Shown piece after piece: positions 31,548 to 42,204 of a stretch of 62,749 bases of DNA. Under the pieces are notes generated by a model. It was not told the DNA's origin, ran no database searches, and saw only the letters and a list, made by a program, of their open reading frames with translations. The stretch comes from Trichosporon coremiiforme (taxonomy: Eukaryota; Basidiomycota; Tremellomycetes; Trichosporonales; Trichosporonaceae). The translations under genes and the position numbers were made by a program. Positions within the stretch are counted from its first letter, which is position 1, and every line of letters begins with the position of its first letter. The DNA is taken from NCBI GenBank assembly GCA_039545355.1, contig BCJJ01000055.1:1-62749 (forward strand), read 5' to 3'.

Positions 31548-32522
31548 TCAGAGAGCCTCGACTTCCTCAAGGTCACGGATGTGAACGAAGGGGATGCCGT
31601 TGGCGACACATCCAGGCTTGGGGCCCTGCTTGCCGTCAATGGCCCACTCGATGAGGTTCTTAACGTTGGGGTCGATGGCCTGGAGTGAGTGGCCGACGAA
31701 GTCGAGGTGACAGCGGTCCTGGAGGACAATGTTCTCAACGTTGGCCCGCTCCTCCATGATGCCCGAGGTGTAGGGGGTGACGAGCTCGTCGTACTTCGAG
31801 ACAATGTTTGTGTACTGAGGACCGTCGACCGCGATGCCGCCGCGCTGGAGGTCGTTCATGAAGTCGCTGGGAGAGAGGAACTCGTTGCAAGAGGGGCAGA
31901 CCTTGATTACGGCAGTCGTGATAAAGGGAACGAGGCGGACGAGCTGGTTGAGACTAAAGAACGTCGTGCCACGGTAGTTGCATCCGAAGCCGACGAACTT
32001 GTCAACCTGGTCGGCACCGCCGTCGAACTTCATGTAGTATGCCGAGACGGTCGTGCCCATTGAGTGGCCGACGAGGTGGACCTTGCCGGCGCCAGTGGAG
32101 GACTTGACCTTCTGGACGTAGTCCTTGAGCCACTTAGACGAGTCGCGTAGGCTGTTGAAGCCGAGCAGGATGCCGTCCTTGGTGCCGTACTGAGGGGTGT
32201 ACACGCAGTGACCCTTGTTCGAGAACGTCGGCGCGATGTAGAACCAGTTCAGGAGCGATGGCGCAGTGAGACCGTGCAGAAAGATGATCGGGGTGCGGTC
32301 GTCGGTCATCTTGCAGTCCCAGTCGTTGAAGCCACCGCCCGCACTCTGTGCAACCTTGTTCGCCTCCTGCACCTGCTCCTCAGAAGGGGCCTTGAGCTTC
32401 TCAGTGACAACAGCCTCGACGTCGCGGCGCATGGCGAAGTCGGCGGCAGCGCGCTCGTCGATGATCGGGCCGGCCATGGCGCCCGCAAGGGCGGTGAGAG
32501 AGAGCAGGGACTTGAGCAGCAT
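31548..32522 (-). CDS. secreted lipase (alpha/beta hydrolase, lipase class 2-like)
   Basis: A 324-residue secreted triacylglycerol lipase/esterase. The first 17-18 residues are a signal peptide (LLSLTALAGAMAG). The oxyanion region is IIFLHGLTAPS, the nucleophile is Ser154 in GHSMG, and good candidates for the triad are Asp245 (SKYDELVTP) and His278 (FVGHSLQ). Four or more Cys could form disulphides (CNYRGT, CPSC). The fold order and the long insertion before the acid residue fit the LipA/EstA-like class 2 lipases. It is a single exon. The ATG at 32522 is chosen because it gives the signal peptide, although the frame is open further upstream. It likely acts outside the cell on lipids or esters. 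Confidence 0.9.
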   Translation of the reverse strand: MLLKSLLSLTALAGAMAGPIIDERAAADFAMRRDVEAVVTEKLKAPSEEQVQEANKVAQSAGGGFNDWDCKMTDDRTPIIFLHGLTAPSLLNWFYIAPTFSNKGHCVYTPQYGTKDGILLGFNSLRDSSKWLKDYVQKVKSSTGAGKVHLVGHSMGTTVSAYYMKFDGGADQVDKFVGFGCNYRGTTFFSLNQLVRLVPFITTAVIKVCPSCNEFLSPSDFMNDLQRGGIAVDGPQYTNIVSKYDELVTPYTSGIMEERANVENIVLQDRCHLDFVGHSLQAIDPNVKNLIEWAIDGKQGPKPGCVANGIPFVHIRDLEEVEAL

Positions 32523-33701
32523 CGTTTTGATCTTGAGGTGTGAGGAGCTCGGAAAAGTTTTGAGAAAGCCTTCGCCTTTTATCTCGATCCCAAGAGAACG
32601 GTGCGGAACAGGGCCGCTGTGGGACCAGGTGCCCATGGGGCCTCCCTATGGAGCTCTGATGCACTGCGCTCGAAGCCTAAACTAGGGATGCCGCTATCTG
32701 GCAAGGCACAATGCTCAAACCCACATGCGACCTGGAGGCGGTCGACGATTAACGCAATCATGCTGTACCTGATGCGCATATCCCAGTCTAGCTCTCCTAG
32801 TCTGGGACTCGCCGGCGAGTGCGTGTTTGGTGCGGGGCAACTGAATTAATCGAATGAATTGTCGCTTAGTGCCAACCCATCGAAGCCATCAAAGGCTATC
32901 CCCGAGAATCCTCCGCACCCACGGCATTCTCAGCTTTCATGCAGGCGCCGCTGCCGATGGCTGAGTAAGGATGCTACCTATACACTGTACTGAGGCGATC
33001 TGCGCCTACCTGCGCTGGCGTGCGAGTGCGCGAGCCCCTGCGGCGCAGGCATGCCCGAGCACGAGGCATGCAGCTCAGATGTCTCGGAGAAGCTGCCGTC
33101 GAACCTCGATCGAAGGTGACCGAGTGGGTAAGTTACTCGGTAGCTCACAAAATGATATCAGAGTTCAGGAGCTCAGGAGTGTGCAGGATATGGGCGAAAC
33201 TCACATTACATAATGCTGAGAAGCAACTGATGACCCCAGCCAAGTATGAGAGGTGAGTGTTATGAGAGAGCCCGAGTTTATTTTCGTCCTCAGGACCAAA
33301 CAACACTCCATCGTGGGTCGAACTGGTCGTCCATCGCGCTGTTCACATCCAGGCACCGCCTCTGCCGTCATCCATCTTTCCCGATGCCGACACCAGTTAT
33401 CCTGCATCTACTCTCTCACGCTCGCCAATTGCAAAGTCGAGTAGGTCTCTCACGGTCGCTTCCAACGGGCCAACGAGTTCGGAGATCGCCAGTACTCCGA
33501 GCGGATCGGTTCGATCGGTCTCCATGCTGCAAAGACCTCGGTTGCCAAGGGATTCCCATGTTGAGGACCTCGGTCATCTTCTGACGACGGCCGACAGGAG
33601 CTGGCCTATCGCTGCCGAGCCCTGTAAGGTGCAGCCCGACACTCTGCTGGCACCTGATAACTGGAAGAACTCACGTTTGCACCAACCTCAACCAACTCAC
33701 C
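32523..33701. other. intergenic between divergent genes
   Basis: 1.2 kb holding the promoters of the lipase (minus) and the LURP-one domain gene (plus). A GATAAAA TATA-like string lies near 32574-32584. The leader before the ATG at 33702 is CA-rich. No gene seen. Confidence 0.5.
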
Positions 33702-34410
33702 ATGCCTACCGGAGCCGTCATCGCTGAGCAGTCTGTGCACCTCCTCCCTGTCGAGCCCGTTCTCGGCGCTCCTCAGAATGCGTCTCACGCCGAGGTCCAG
33801 ATCATTCTCCGCAAGAACATGTACGACTGGGGTGTGAGTACGGGGCGGGATGCAGACGTTTCATCAACTGTTCTAACAGCAGTCTGACTACGCCGTCCGT
33901 GACCTGGCGGGCAACGTTGTCGTGATCGCCAACGCCAAGCCGGACTCGACGCTTGACAAGAAGCAGATCCTCGACCCTAACGGAAACGAGCTGTACGAGA
34001 TCCGCGACGAGGTCATGTCCGTTTCGCACGGCATGGTCGGCCACAAGTCGGGCGGCAACATCTTCGAGTGCCACAACCACAAGACGAAGATGAACAGTGA
34101 GCCTAACGTTTGCTCTCAGCTTGCTAACCCTGCAGAGGGCGAGACCACGACCGAGCTCCGCGGCTGGTGGAAGGACAACAACGGCAAGCACGACCTGGTC
34201 CTCCAGGGCGACTGGTACGAGGGTACTGCCTCGATCTGGATGCCCGACACGAACCAGGGTATCGGCAAGATTCTCCTGCAGCCCGTGAACCTGGACTCGA
34301 ACTGGGACAAGGAGGAGTACATCGTGACCGTTGCGCCCGGCGTCGACGTCCAGGTCTTCGCCGGCATCGTCATCGCCTTTGAGGCCGTGCTCGCCAAGGA
34401 GCTCAAGTAA
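33702..34410 (+). CDS. LURP-one-related (tubby-like beta-barrel) protein
   Basis: Three exons (33702-33833, 33883-34096, 34136-34410) give 206 residues. The introns are 49 and 39 nt with GTGAGT/GTGAGC donors and CTAAC branch sites. The second acceptor is an NAGNAG site (CAGCAG), which could add one Gln. The protein has the repeating pattern of LURP-one/tubby C-terminal-like domains: D-x-x-G-N-V-V (VRDLAGNVVVIAN), a second strand pair ILDPNGNELYEIRDEV, a lone Trp-rich strand (LRGWWKDNN) and a hydrophobic C-terminal helix (VFAGIVIAFEAVLAKEL) that fills the barrel. Family members are thought to bind membranes or act as regulators in many eukaryotes. The exact role is unknown. Confidence 0.88.
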
Positions 34411-35023
34411 GCCCGCAAACAAGCAAATAGTGAGGCAAAGAGGCGTGCATGGGAGTGCGCCGCTCGCTGACAAGACTAGGAAGGACGTCTTGTTCCCGGA
34501 CAGACGCCAAAAGTGAGCTCGATGCGAGCTCGAGGTCGTAGAGCACCGTAGAAGCGGAAAGAGTATGCAGCACTGCAATGACGTCAGTCGTCAACAAGGC
34601 AACCGGCTGTCGGCCGATCTTGGCTTTGTTACTCCAATCATCCTTTCTCCCATTCAGCTGTCTTCAACCTCCTCGTGCAACCGTTTAGCGAGTAAAGTAA
34701 CCGCAAGGCACAAGTGCGACCATGCATGCAATAGGTTGCTGCGTCGACGGAAGAACGCTGCGCCATAAGTCGCGCACGCGTCACGTGACCATCTGCCCAA
34801 TTCCGGAACTTGCCTGTCAACAAACTCTCGGTCTTCTACGACAACTGACCGAGAACTTCGGGTTCGACCATCCGCCAGCGCGATCCAGCAAGCTTACCCT
34901 ACGCTCTACGCTCACGCTACTAGCCCAAGAGTCGCACCCCGACGGCCTGACATCAGCCGAACCTAAGCGAGCAATCTGAACGAGTTCCCCTAGCACGCGA
35001 CCACACACACGAGGAAGGCCGCA
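34411..35023. other. intergenic, no supported gene
   Basis: 613 bp between two same-strand genes. Presumably the 3' UTR and the next promoter. Confidence 0.5.
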
Positions 35024-36180
35024 ATGGCAGCAGTCACGGGCTGGTCTGACGTTGCGCTGACGCCGCGCGAGGTGGCGTATCCGGAGCAGAAGCCCTTCGC
35101 TGAGGCGAAGCTGATGCCCACGAAAATTCATACTGTGCACTATTGGCAGGCTGGAAACCCGGAGGGCAAGCCCGTCGTCTTCCTGTGAGTCCTGTCTTCC
35201 TCGAGTTCCCCCTTCCTGTCCCCGTCGCTCTTCGAGCTGGGTCGTTCTCGCTCTTAGCTGACAACAGGCACGGCGGCTCCGGTGCCGGAACCAGCGGCAA
35301 GGACACGACCTTCTTCGATCCGGCGGTGTACCGCATCGTCCTGATCGACCAGCGCGGAGCGGGCAAGTCGACGCCCTCCGGCGAGATCAGGGAGAACACG
35401 ACCGCAGACCTGATCAGTGATATCGAGGCCATCCGCACGGAACTCGGCATCGAGTGCTGGCTCGTCTTCGGCGGATCATGGGGCTCGACTCTCACTCTGG
35501 CGTACGCTGAGGCGCACCCAGACCGCTGCGTCGGACTCATCATCCGTGGCATCTACCTCTCCACCAAGGCTGAGCTCGCTTGGACCTACACCTCAGGCGC
35601 GAACCAGCTGTGGCCCGACTCTTGGGAAGCGTTCATCGCCCACATTCCCGAGATTGAGCGTGGCGACCTCATGCGCGCGTACTACGAGCGCATGACTGGT
35701 TCTGACGAGAAGGTCGCCCAGGAGGCGGCTCGGGCTTGGAGCGTGTGGGAGGACTCGACCGCAAAGCTGATCCCGGACCCTGCTTTCATTGCCCGCTCGG
35801 AGGACGACGAGTTCGCGCTCGCAATCGGCAAGATCGAGAGCCACTACTTTGTCAACTACGGCTTCATGCCCGACGGACACCTCACGGCCGAGGACCAGAT
35901 CTCCAAGATGTAAGTTCGCCCGCAGCTCAGGCCACCTCGTCCCAATTATGAGAACATGCATGCAAGCTGACCCCGCAGCCGCGATATCCCCACCATCGCC
36001 GTGCAGGGACGATACGACTGTGTCTGCCCCGCCTCCTCGGCGTGGAAGCTGAAGCAAGCCTGGGGACCCAAGCTGCGCACGTACATCGTCGACGACGCAG
36101 GGCACAGTGCACACGAGCCGGGAACGAAGCGTCTCCTGCTCGGCGCGACCGACGAATTCGCCAAGACGCTGAGGTGGTAA
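35024..36180 (+). CDS. prolyl iminopeptidase-like hydrolase (S33 family)
   Basis: Removes N-terminal proline from peptides in characterised family members. An alpha/beta hydrolase. Exons 35024-35184, 35278-10 (that is, from 35268)-35909 and 35979-36180 encode 334 residues; introns are 83 nt (GTGAGT, GCTGAC, ACAG) and 69 nt (GTAAGT, GCTGAC, GCAG). Splicing rebuilds LHGGSGAG across the first junction. Motifs: oxyanion HGGSGAG (HGGPG in most members), VLIDQRGAGKS, nucleophile Ser in FGGSWGST, acid in GRYDCVCP and His in DAGHSAHE. The WTYTSGANQLWPDSWEAF cap region is typical. Length matches the family (310-340). It has no signal peptide, so likely cytosolic. It ends 55 bp before the oppositely oriented dehalogenase gene. 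Confidence 0.92.
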
Positions 36181-36235
36181 CTCGCCTTCCTCTTGATTCC
36201 ATATCCTATGCATCTACAACCCAACAATGTCACAC

Positions 36236-36958
36236 CTAGCAACCCAGGTAATCTGCGAGCGCATTCAAGTCCTTGAAGTGCAGCGGATGCCGCTCCTTCT
36301 TGCCGTCGTCCTTCAGCTCCTTCCTCGGACCCATCTCGTCCGGCCGCTCGATGTATGCTGTCTGTAGCCCTGCGTCCTGCGCCGCGTCCAGGTCCGAATG
36401 GTGCGTCGCGACCATCATGACCTCCTCTGGCTTCACATCCAGCACCCTCGCCACACCCTGGTAGGTCCGATGGTCCGGCTTGTAAGCCTGGAATACCTCC
36501 GCGCCCAGGATCAGGTCCCAGGGCAATCCAGCCCGCTTGGCCATGTACGTCAAGAGCCCGATGCCGCCATTGGAGAGGGGCGTGATGACGAATTTCTTCT
36601 TCAGTTTCGTCAATCCCTCGACGGAGTCGGCCCAGGGATCGAGACAGTGCCAGGCTATGTTGAGTTCCAGGATCTCGGCTTCGCTCAAGTCAGCGAGCTC
36701 GGGGAAGTCGGGCAAGATAGAACGGAGGATCTCGAGGTGCAGTTCGTCGAGGACGCGGAAGGAGCCGGATCCATCGGCGATCGCGGCCATCGTTCGCCGC
36801 ATCGCGGGCACGTAGCCTCCTCGCCAGGCTAGGGCGAAGGCGTCGCCGTCCACGCCTGGACGGAGGGCGGTCACCGCGCGGGAGATGCTGCCGTGCCAGT
36901 CGACGACGGTGCCGAAGACGTCGAAAGAGAGGACCTTTGGTGTCGGCGCGGATGTCAT
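36236..36958 (-). CDS. 2-haloacid dehalogenase-like HAD hydrolase
   Basis: A 240-residue HAD-superfamily enzyme of the haloacid dehalogenase type II group, which removes halide from 2-haloalkanoic acids in characterised members, though fungal homologues may use other substrates. The motifs follow in order: nucleophile Asp in SFDVFGTVVDW, Ser in TPLSNGG, Lys in AYKPDHRTY, and the acidic/His loop ATHHSDLDAAQDAG, which includes the ASHxxDxxGA-like signature. The alpha-helical cap lies between motifs one and two. Single exon, ATG at 36958. No targeting signal. The gene converges on the prolyl iminopeptidase-like gene, with their stops 55 bp apart. Confidence 0.9.
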   Translation of the reverse strand: MTSAPTPKVLSFDVFGTVVDWHGSISRAVTALRPGVDGDAFALAWRGGYVPAMRRTMAAIADGSGSFRVLDELHLEILRSILPDFPELADLSEAEILELNIAWHCLDPWADSVEGLTKLKKKFVITPLSNGGIGLLTYMAKRAGLPWDLILGAEVFQAYKPDHRTYQGVARVLDVKPEEVMMVATHHSDLDAAQDAGLQTAYIERPDEMGPRKELKDDGKKERHPLHFKDLNALADYLGC

Positions 36959-37600
36959 TTGGAATGGCGGAAGGGATGACGAACAAGAACAGGAGTGTGT
37001 GGATGAGGAGGAAGGGAGAAAAGACGGCGACAGATGACTAGTAGATGGGCAACCCGCGACCGCGCCGGGTGATCGGCTACTTGGGCATAGATAGCCGGCC
37101 GTCGCCGACGGTGTGGTCGACTCGCGAGGCGAATCGGACGCAGTTCTGCTCTTCTCGAGTCATAGCATGCAGTGAGCACCACAGATGGTGGGCAACGATA
37201 AGCTGTCAGGACGCTGACGATCCCTCATCCTGTGCACCAGATATCTACGATGGTTGCTCGCAGTCTAGGGATTGGCGGTGCTTCCATACTTCACGGCAGC
37301 CGTCCTCAACGTTACGTAATCTGCTCCAGGTAAGCTCAATATCAAGTCTACCAACAGCTGTGCCGCGCTCTTGCCGTTTCATTGTGTTCCTCAGTCCGGT
37401 GCTCAGGCCATCCCTGAGCATCACTGGCAATTGAGCTGATAAATAGCAACGAACTACGCTGCATCATTCACTGATTACCAGTTTCTTTTCTTCTGAGTCA
37501 ACTACGGAGGTCCTTGAGGTGGTGCCAGCCTGGTCCAGTCACGGAAGTGATGGTTTGGCGTAGGCTCCTGGCGCCTGAGGGCGCGGCGGCGCTCCTCGGC
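36959..37600. other. intergenic, no supported gene
   Basis: 642 bp between two minus-strand genes. Only chance frames on both strands. Confidence 0.5.
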
Positions 37601-38146
37601 TTAGCACTGGAGCTGACCGCACTCGGCGCACGACCTGCGGTAGCCGTAGTCGCACGTGATGCCGGTGTTGGCCTGGCACTCGTAGACGTGGCCCTTGATG
37701 CAGCCGGGGTTGATGCCGTTGGTGCAAAACTGGCCCTGGATGCCGTTGCACGGGCAGGACGAGGGAGTGCAGGAGCGCTGGACGTTAGAGCTGCGATCGA
37801 AGGGAGTAGTGGTGGGGTGATATCGAGGAGGGAATGTAGAGATGTAGAGGGACTGTGAGGGAGGGGCTACGAGACGAGGATGGGCTACGAGCTCAATGAA
37901 GGTGGGCCTATGGGGTAAGACAGGGAGCGAGTGAAGGGGAGGAGATACTATGGAGTGAAGGAGGGCCGAAGGTCGTACTCACCTCAGCGAGGAAGAAGGG
38001 CTCGCCACGAGCCTGCAGCTCAGTGCCGGGGGCAGCGTCGCCAGCGAGAGGGAGGGGCTCAGCGAGCGCGAGGGTGGAGAGAAGAGCAGCGGTGGCGAGG
38101 ACGAACTGGTCTTAGCTTGCAACAGACTGGGTGGGCTCACCTTCAT
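37601..38146 (-). CDS. small secreted cysteine-rich protein
   Basis: Predicted 126-residue protein from three exons: 38141-38146 (only ATG AAG), 37983-38105 and 37601-37852. All junctions are phase 0. The introns (35 and 130 nt) have GTGAGC and GTGAGT donors and CCAG and ACAG acceptors. The join gives a clean signal peptide, MKFVLATAALLSTLALA. The C-terminal 70 residues carry ten Cys (RSCTPSSCPCNG, CTNGINPGCIKG, YECQAN, ITCDYGY, RSCAECGQLQC), a pattern of secreted disulphide-rich proteins. No known domain recognised. It could be an antimicrobial-like or effector-like protein. A TATAAG box lies at 38229-38234. The short first exon is easy to miss in automatic annotation. Confidence 0.75.
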
Positions 38147-38228
38147 GGCTGTTTGGTGATGGTCGCTTGGTGTTCTGAGAGTGCTCGAGTGTTCGAGTTG
38201 GGGTTGAAGAAGCGGGGAGAACGAGCTG

Positions 38229-38234
38229 CTTATA
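38229..38234 (-). promoter_or_regulatory. TATA box of the Cys-rich gene
   Basis: GATATAAGC on the minus strand, 83 bp before the predicted ATG at 38146. It supports the six-base first exon. Confidence 0.5.
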
Positions 38235-40205
38235 TCTCTTTCAGACACACCGGCGACACCGATAGGAAGGAAAGGGAAAGGAGGACATCAAGGGTCTGGC
38301 TTCACTCACGGCGCTGCGCTCGCCTGCCTCGCTCAGCGCCGAGACGCGGACAGTGCGAGAGACATCGCCTCGCCGATCCACGATCCGCGAGCCTGCGCTA
38401 ACTGCCAGCATGACGTCGGGGCTGCGTTGATGCCGCCGCCTTCATCCTCTCACCTCAGTGACCCCGGCTCTCCTTCCTCCGCCTGTTGCTCTCTCGCAAT
38501 CCGTGTGTAATGCCGCACCGAGCTGACTCGCCGGCTCAAACCGCATTGGTCTCATTAGATGGGCCGGTAGCATGCGGTCCGGCGCCACGCTCGCACCGTT
38601 GACCGCCAGACATATCGCACTAGAGGGAGCCCCGATCGGCCTGGCCGTGATGTCAGGCCAATGAGACGCATGTCAGACACACCTCCGACACGGCCATGCT
38701 CCGTAGTGCCGTAGCCGCCGTGGTGTCCGCAGTCGCCGGACCCGAGATCTCGGTTCCGACACTTTAGCGCCGTCCTCCACGGGGCCAACCTTCCTCCGCA
38801 TTTTCTACCGTGTCGTATGCATGCATGCCGGTAGACCCAGTCGTGTCACTCCGCAGTATCGGTCAGTGCAGTGATTTGCTTTGATGTGAATGCAATTGAC
38901 CTCGGTGATGCGAGGGGTAGGGAAGGGGTGTGAAGAGAAAGAGGAAGGAAAACGAGCGGACTTCGGTGCGGCGTCACGGAGTCAAGATGATTAGCCCGGA
39001 TCGCCGATTGGCCCCTGCGAGATCTACAGCACAGCCGCCTTCAAAACCGTAGCGTCGGTTGACTCACTCGACTCGGGTTGTCACACGAGGCGCACTTCCG
39101 CTGTGGTCCGTTATTCCGGAGGCGCATGCGTAATGCGGTACATCGGCATGCATACACGATCATAAGATGCACACGAGATGAGGCATGCGGGAGCAGGTGG
39201 TGGTCCGATGGTCTGGGGGCGTTGAGGAATGAGGGTGCAGCCGACGACACGAGGTGTGTCAGGCGGAGGAACGTGATCCCGTGACACCTTGGCGTGGAAT
39301 GCGGTGACCTTGCGCGACGGTGTTCGTCTGCCGCTGCGCAGAGAAGGAAGACTCGTCTCGATGGTCCGGCTGGGCAAAGTTAGCACATGGATATAGGATA
39401 TACACCAGACCGCGTGAGCCTCTTGTCCACCAGGAAGGAATGCGATCGAGATCATGGGCGCGTGAGAACTCAACTTCGCTATGATGCTCGTCGATCGCTA
39501 CTCCCAACTCCAACTCCCAGTAGAACAAATTCTTGCCAAAGGGCCGATGCGGGCCACACAGACTACACGACGGCGATGTCACCCTTACGCTCGGTTTCTT
39601 CAGCTCTCAGATGGTGAATCGATGAACGAACACGCCGCGCGGCGTCGTGGACCAAGGATCCGAGGAACGCAGCCTACCCCGCTTTGTGCCAGGCAGGCGA
39701 TATCAGCCAGAGAGCCTAAAGTGTGTGGTCTGTCCGTGGTATGCTTAACGGAAGCGCGAGGCTCGGTGGGGAGGACGAAACAAGATCGTCGGTGGGGTGG
39801 TGGGACGATCCAGTGCAGCGCGAAAGATCTCGGTAACTTGCGCTAGTGAGGCTGAGACAGGTTACCGAGTGCAACTAGTCGGGTCGCTCGGGTCGTCGTG
39901 TATTCTGTCGTCTAACCGTCCGCGAGACTCCCTCATCCCTCACCCCATCACCTTGGAGTTTCTACACCCGGAACCCGGAGGCCAGGTCAAGAGCCTACCG
40001 ATCAGCAATTTTCAAAGACGGGGTCATGGCGCATATGTTTGGAGCAGGGCGCAATCTCGATCAACCACAGACTCCCGACCTCCACCCACCATCCACTACC
40101 AACCTCCGCCCCACCCCTGCGACCGCCTTCCTCCGATAAATCCGCATCGTCCAACGTCCAAAAAGCACTCGACCACAGCCTGAGCTGCAGACAAGCACAT
40201 GCGTG
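38235..40205. other. intergenic, no supported gene
   Basis: About 2 kb. Frames up to 128 codons, all overlapping antisense and without domains. An A5 run at 40160-40164 probably serves as terminator for the tRNA-Asp that follows. Confidence 0.5.
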
Positions 40206-40277
40206 CTTCCTGTCGGAGAATCGAACTCCGATCTCCCGCGTGACAAGCGAGCATACTAGCCGTTATACGAACAGGAA
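40206..40277 (-). tRNA. tRNA-Asp (anticodon GUC), intronless
   Basis: Acceptor TTCCTGT/ACAGGAA, D stem GTAT/GTAT, anticodon stem CTCGC/GCGGG with loop TTGTCAC giving GTC, T arm CGGAG/CTCCG, discriminator G. The only one of 23 tRNA genes here without an intron. Possible T5 terminator at 40160-40164. GGCGCC lies upstream at 40295-40300. Confidence 0.96.
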
Positions 40278-40833
40278 CTGGTTGTGGTTGGTTCGGCGCC
40301 GAGGGGCGGATCCGCGGGGGCGCTCGGCGTCGGGGTTGGAAGCCGCTGCTCCCCTGGAAACGAGTCTCCGGGGCTGTAAGTCATTACAGCGCAACCTGAG
40401 ACCGGGAGAGTCCGAGGACGTGATTGAACTCGGGCAGGAGAGTGTACAGCGATCTGGTGTTGTTGGGGAGCGACCTGCCTCCCCTCGGCCATGAGCTGGA
40501 CCGAAGACGGAAACTATCACCTGTGAACGATCAAGCAAAGCCCTACTGTGCTACAGTGGGGTGATCAACAGTGCCCTTGTCCGCCATCCTCTTCCGTATG
40601 CATTTTGGCAGCTAGTCAAGAGATATCCAGCTTGCGAGGCCCTGACAGCTCATCGCTCAGGAAAGTTCGCCGTGCAAGCTCTGGGTCGAGCTCCACGAAC
40701 CTGACTTGGGAAATTCGCGACCAGAAACCCGCCACTTTGCGTCTCCCAAACACCGCACCTTTCTGTTGCCAGAGGCAGCAGGAGCGGCGGCGCCGTCCGC
40801 CGAGCTCCGCGCTGCGCCCTAGCGATCAGCTTC

Positions 40834-40918
40834 GGCCACTTAGCTCAGTTGGTTAGAGCGTATGCTTAACACGCGAGTGATACGCATAAGGTCGGCGGTT
40901 CGACCCCGCCAGAGGTCA
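40834..40918 (+). tRNA. tRNA-Val (anticodon AAC), copy 1
   Basis: Acceptor GGCCACT/AGAGGTC with an A5-A68 mismatch, D stem GCTC/GAGC, anticodon stem TATGC/GCATA with loop TTAACA giving AAC, T arm GGCGG/CCGCC. Intron 11 nt. T5 terminator at 40921-40925. GGCGCC at 40789-40794, 40 bp upstream. Confidence 0.95.
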
Positions 40919-41378
40919 GCTTTTTGGGGTTTGAAGTGCTTCAGGGAGCATGGAGGAGGTTTGGAAAGCTGCAGGGATGGCCGAAGGTGATAGGATAATG
41001 GGAGCCCATCTGGAAGACGATGGCGTCTGAGGCAGAGGGCCGGTGGTGATGCCGGCGCCCAACGAAGTCGCAAAGTAAATGCAGAACGGTGTGCATGACG
41101 CTGACAATCATTGCAGCACATGTACTTTGTCTTTGATGCTGCAAGTCGCTAGAGGATGCACCGCACACGAGCAGCCCGTCGATGGCTCGTGTTTCCAGTC
41201 GTATGCTAGAGAGACAACCGGTTTCTTATCTGAAACCCCTGGGCTAGCGCGCTTCCCTGACCTAAGTCGCGGAATTCAGAATTTCTTCGTCCACCACCGA
41301 CAATCACCGGTCCAACTGTTACCCTCACTTCCAGAGGCGACTCAGCATTCACTCATGCATGAACAGAGCCAAAAAGCA

Positions 41379-41475
41379 TTCTCCGCCAGGGAGTCGAACC
41401 CTGCTCTATCGCGAACACTCGAGCGAGTGGCTCTCTCTTGAGAGGCGATTATACTAACCGATATACTAGCGAAGA
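41379..41475 (-). tRNA. tRNA-Glu (anticodon CUC), copy 2
   Basis: Exons as in the copy at 18305-18414, with a 25-nt intron of different sequence. T5 terminator at 41371-41375. Confidence 0.96.
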
Positions 41476-42204
41476 GAAGATGTTGAAGGTGGTGCAGCCT
41501 GGACAATGAGCTGTCAGCCCGTTACAGTATTCAGCCGCTCATAGGATCGCGATTTGGCATCGCGGGCTATCTCGAGAGCACTGCTTAGCTGAAGGATGAG
41601 GATGCAACAGGACCCATAGAATTTGTTAGAGGAGATCTAGTTGGGGTATTGCGAGATCTCTCAGCTTCGCGACACCCAGTTCAGGTCGCGCCCCGGCCAG
41701 AGATCGCAACGTGCAGCTTTCGCTCGGCAATAGGACATGGACTGTCATAAATTGAAGCTTCGATGAACAGAATGAACAGACAAGAAGTAACATGGGTATG
41801 AGATAAGAGTTCTACGGGATATAGATTGACATAGCTAACCACATCGGCTAGTGAAACAAGTGCCCTGACCGGAGCAAACGTAAAACGGAAGCACATCGGC
41901 TCGGTAGGCGACAGGGAACGGGGCTTGTGGCAGGCACCTCTGAGGGGACTAAGAAACAGGACAGAGAGTGCGGTGTCCGTCTGTTGCTCCTAGTGTGACG
42001 ACGGGCTCGCGGCGCCACGGGTGCGTTGGGCTGCTTTCAAGGCAGTATTCCTGCACAGGAGGAAAGCAACTTTAGGGCCGCCACGGTGAGTAGGTGATGG
42101 ATACACAAAAGTGTTGATGGGTGGAGCTTGGAGGATAACTTCGCGAGCCTACAGCCTCGCAATGCGGTTCTCGGGTACATCCTGCTGTCAGTCGCACTCT
42201 CACT
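41476..42204. other. intergenic, no supported gene
   Basis: 730 bp, noticeably richer in A/T than its surroundings around 41740-41850. No gene or repeat recognised. Confidence 0.4.
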
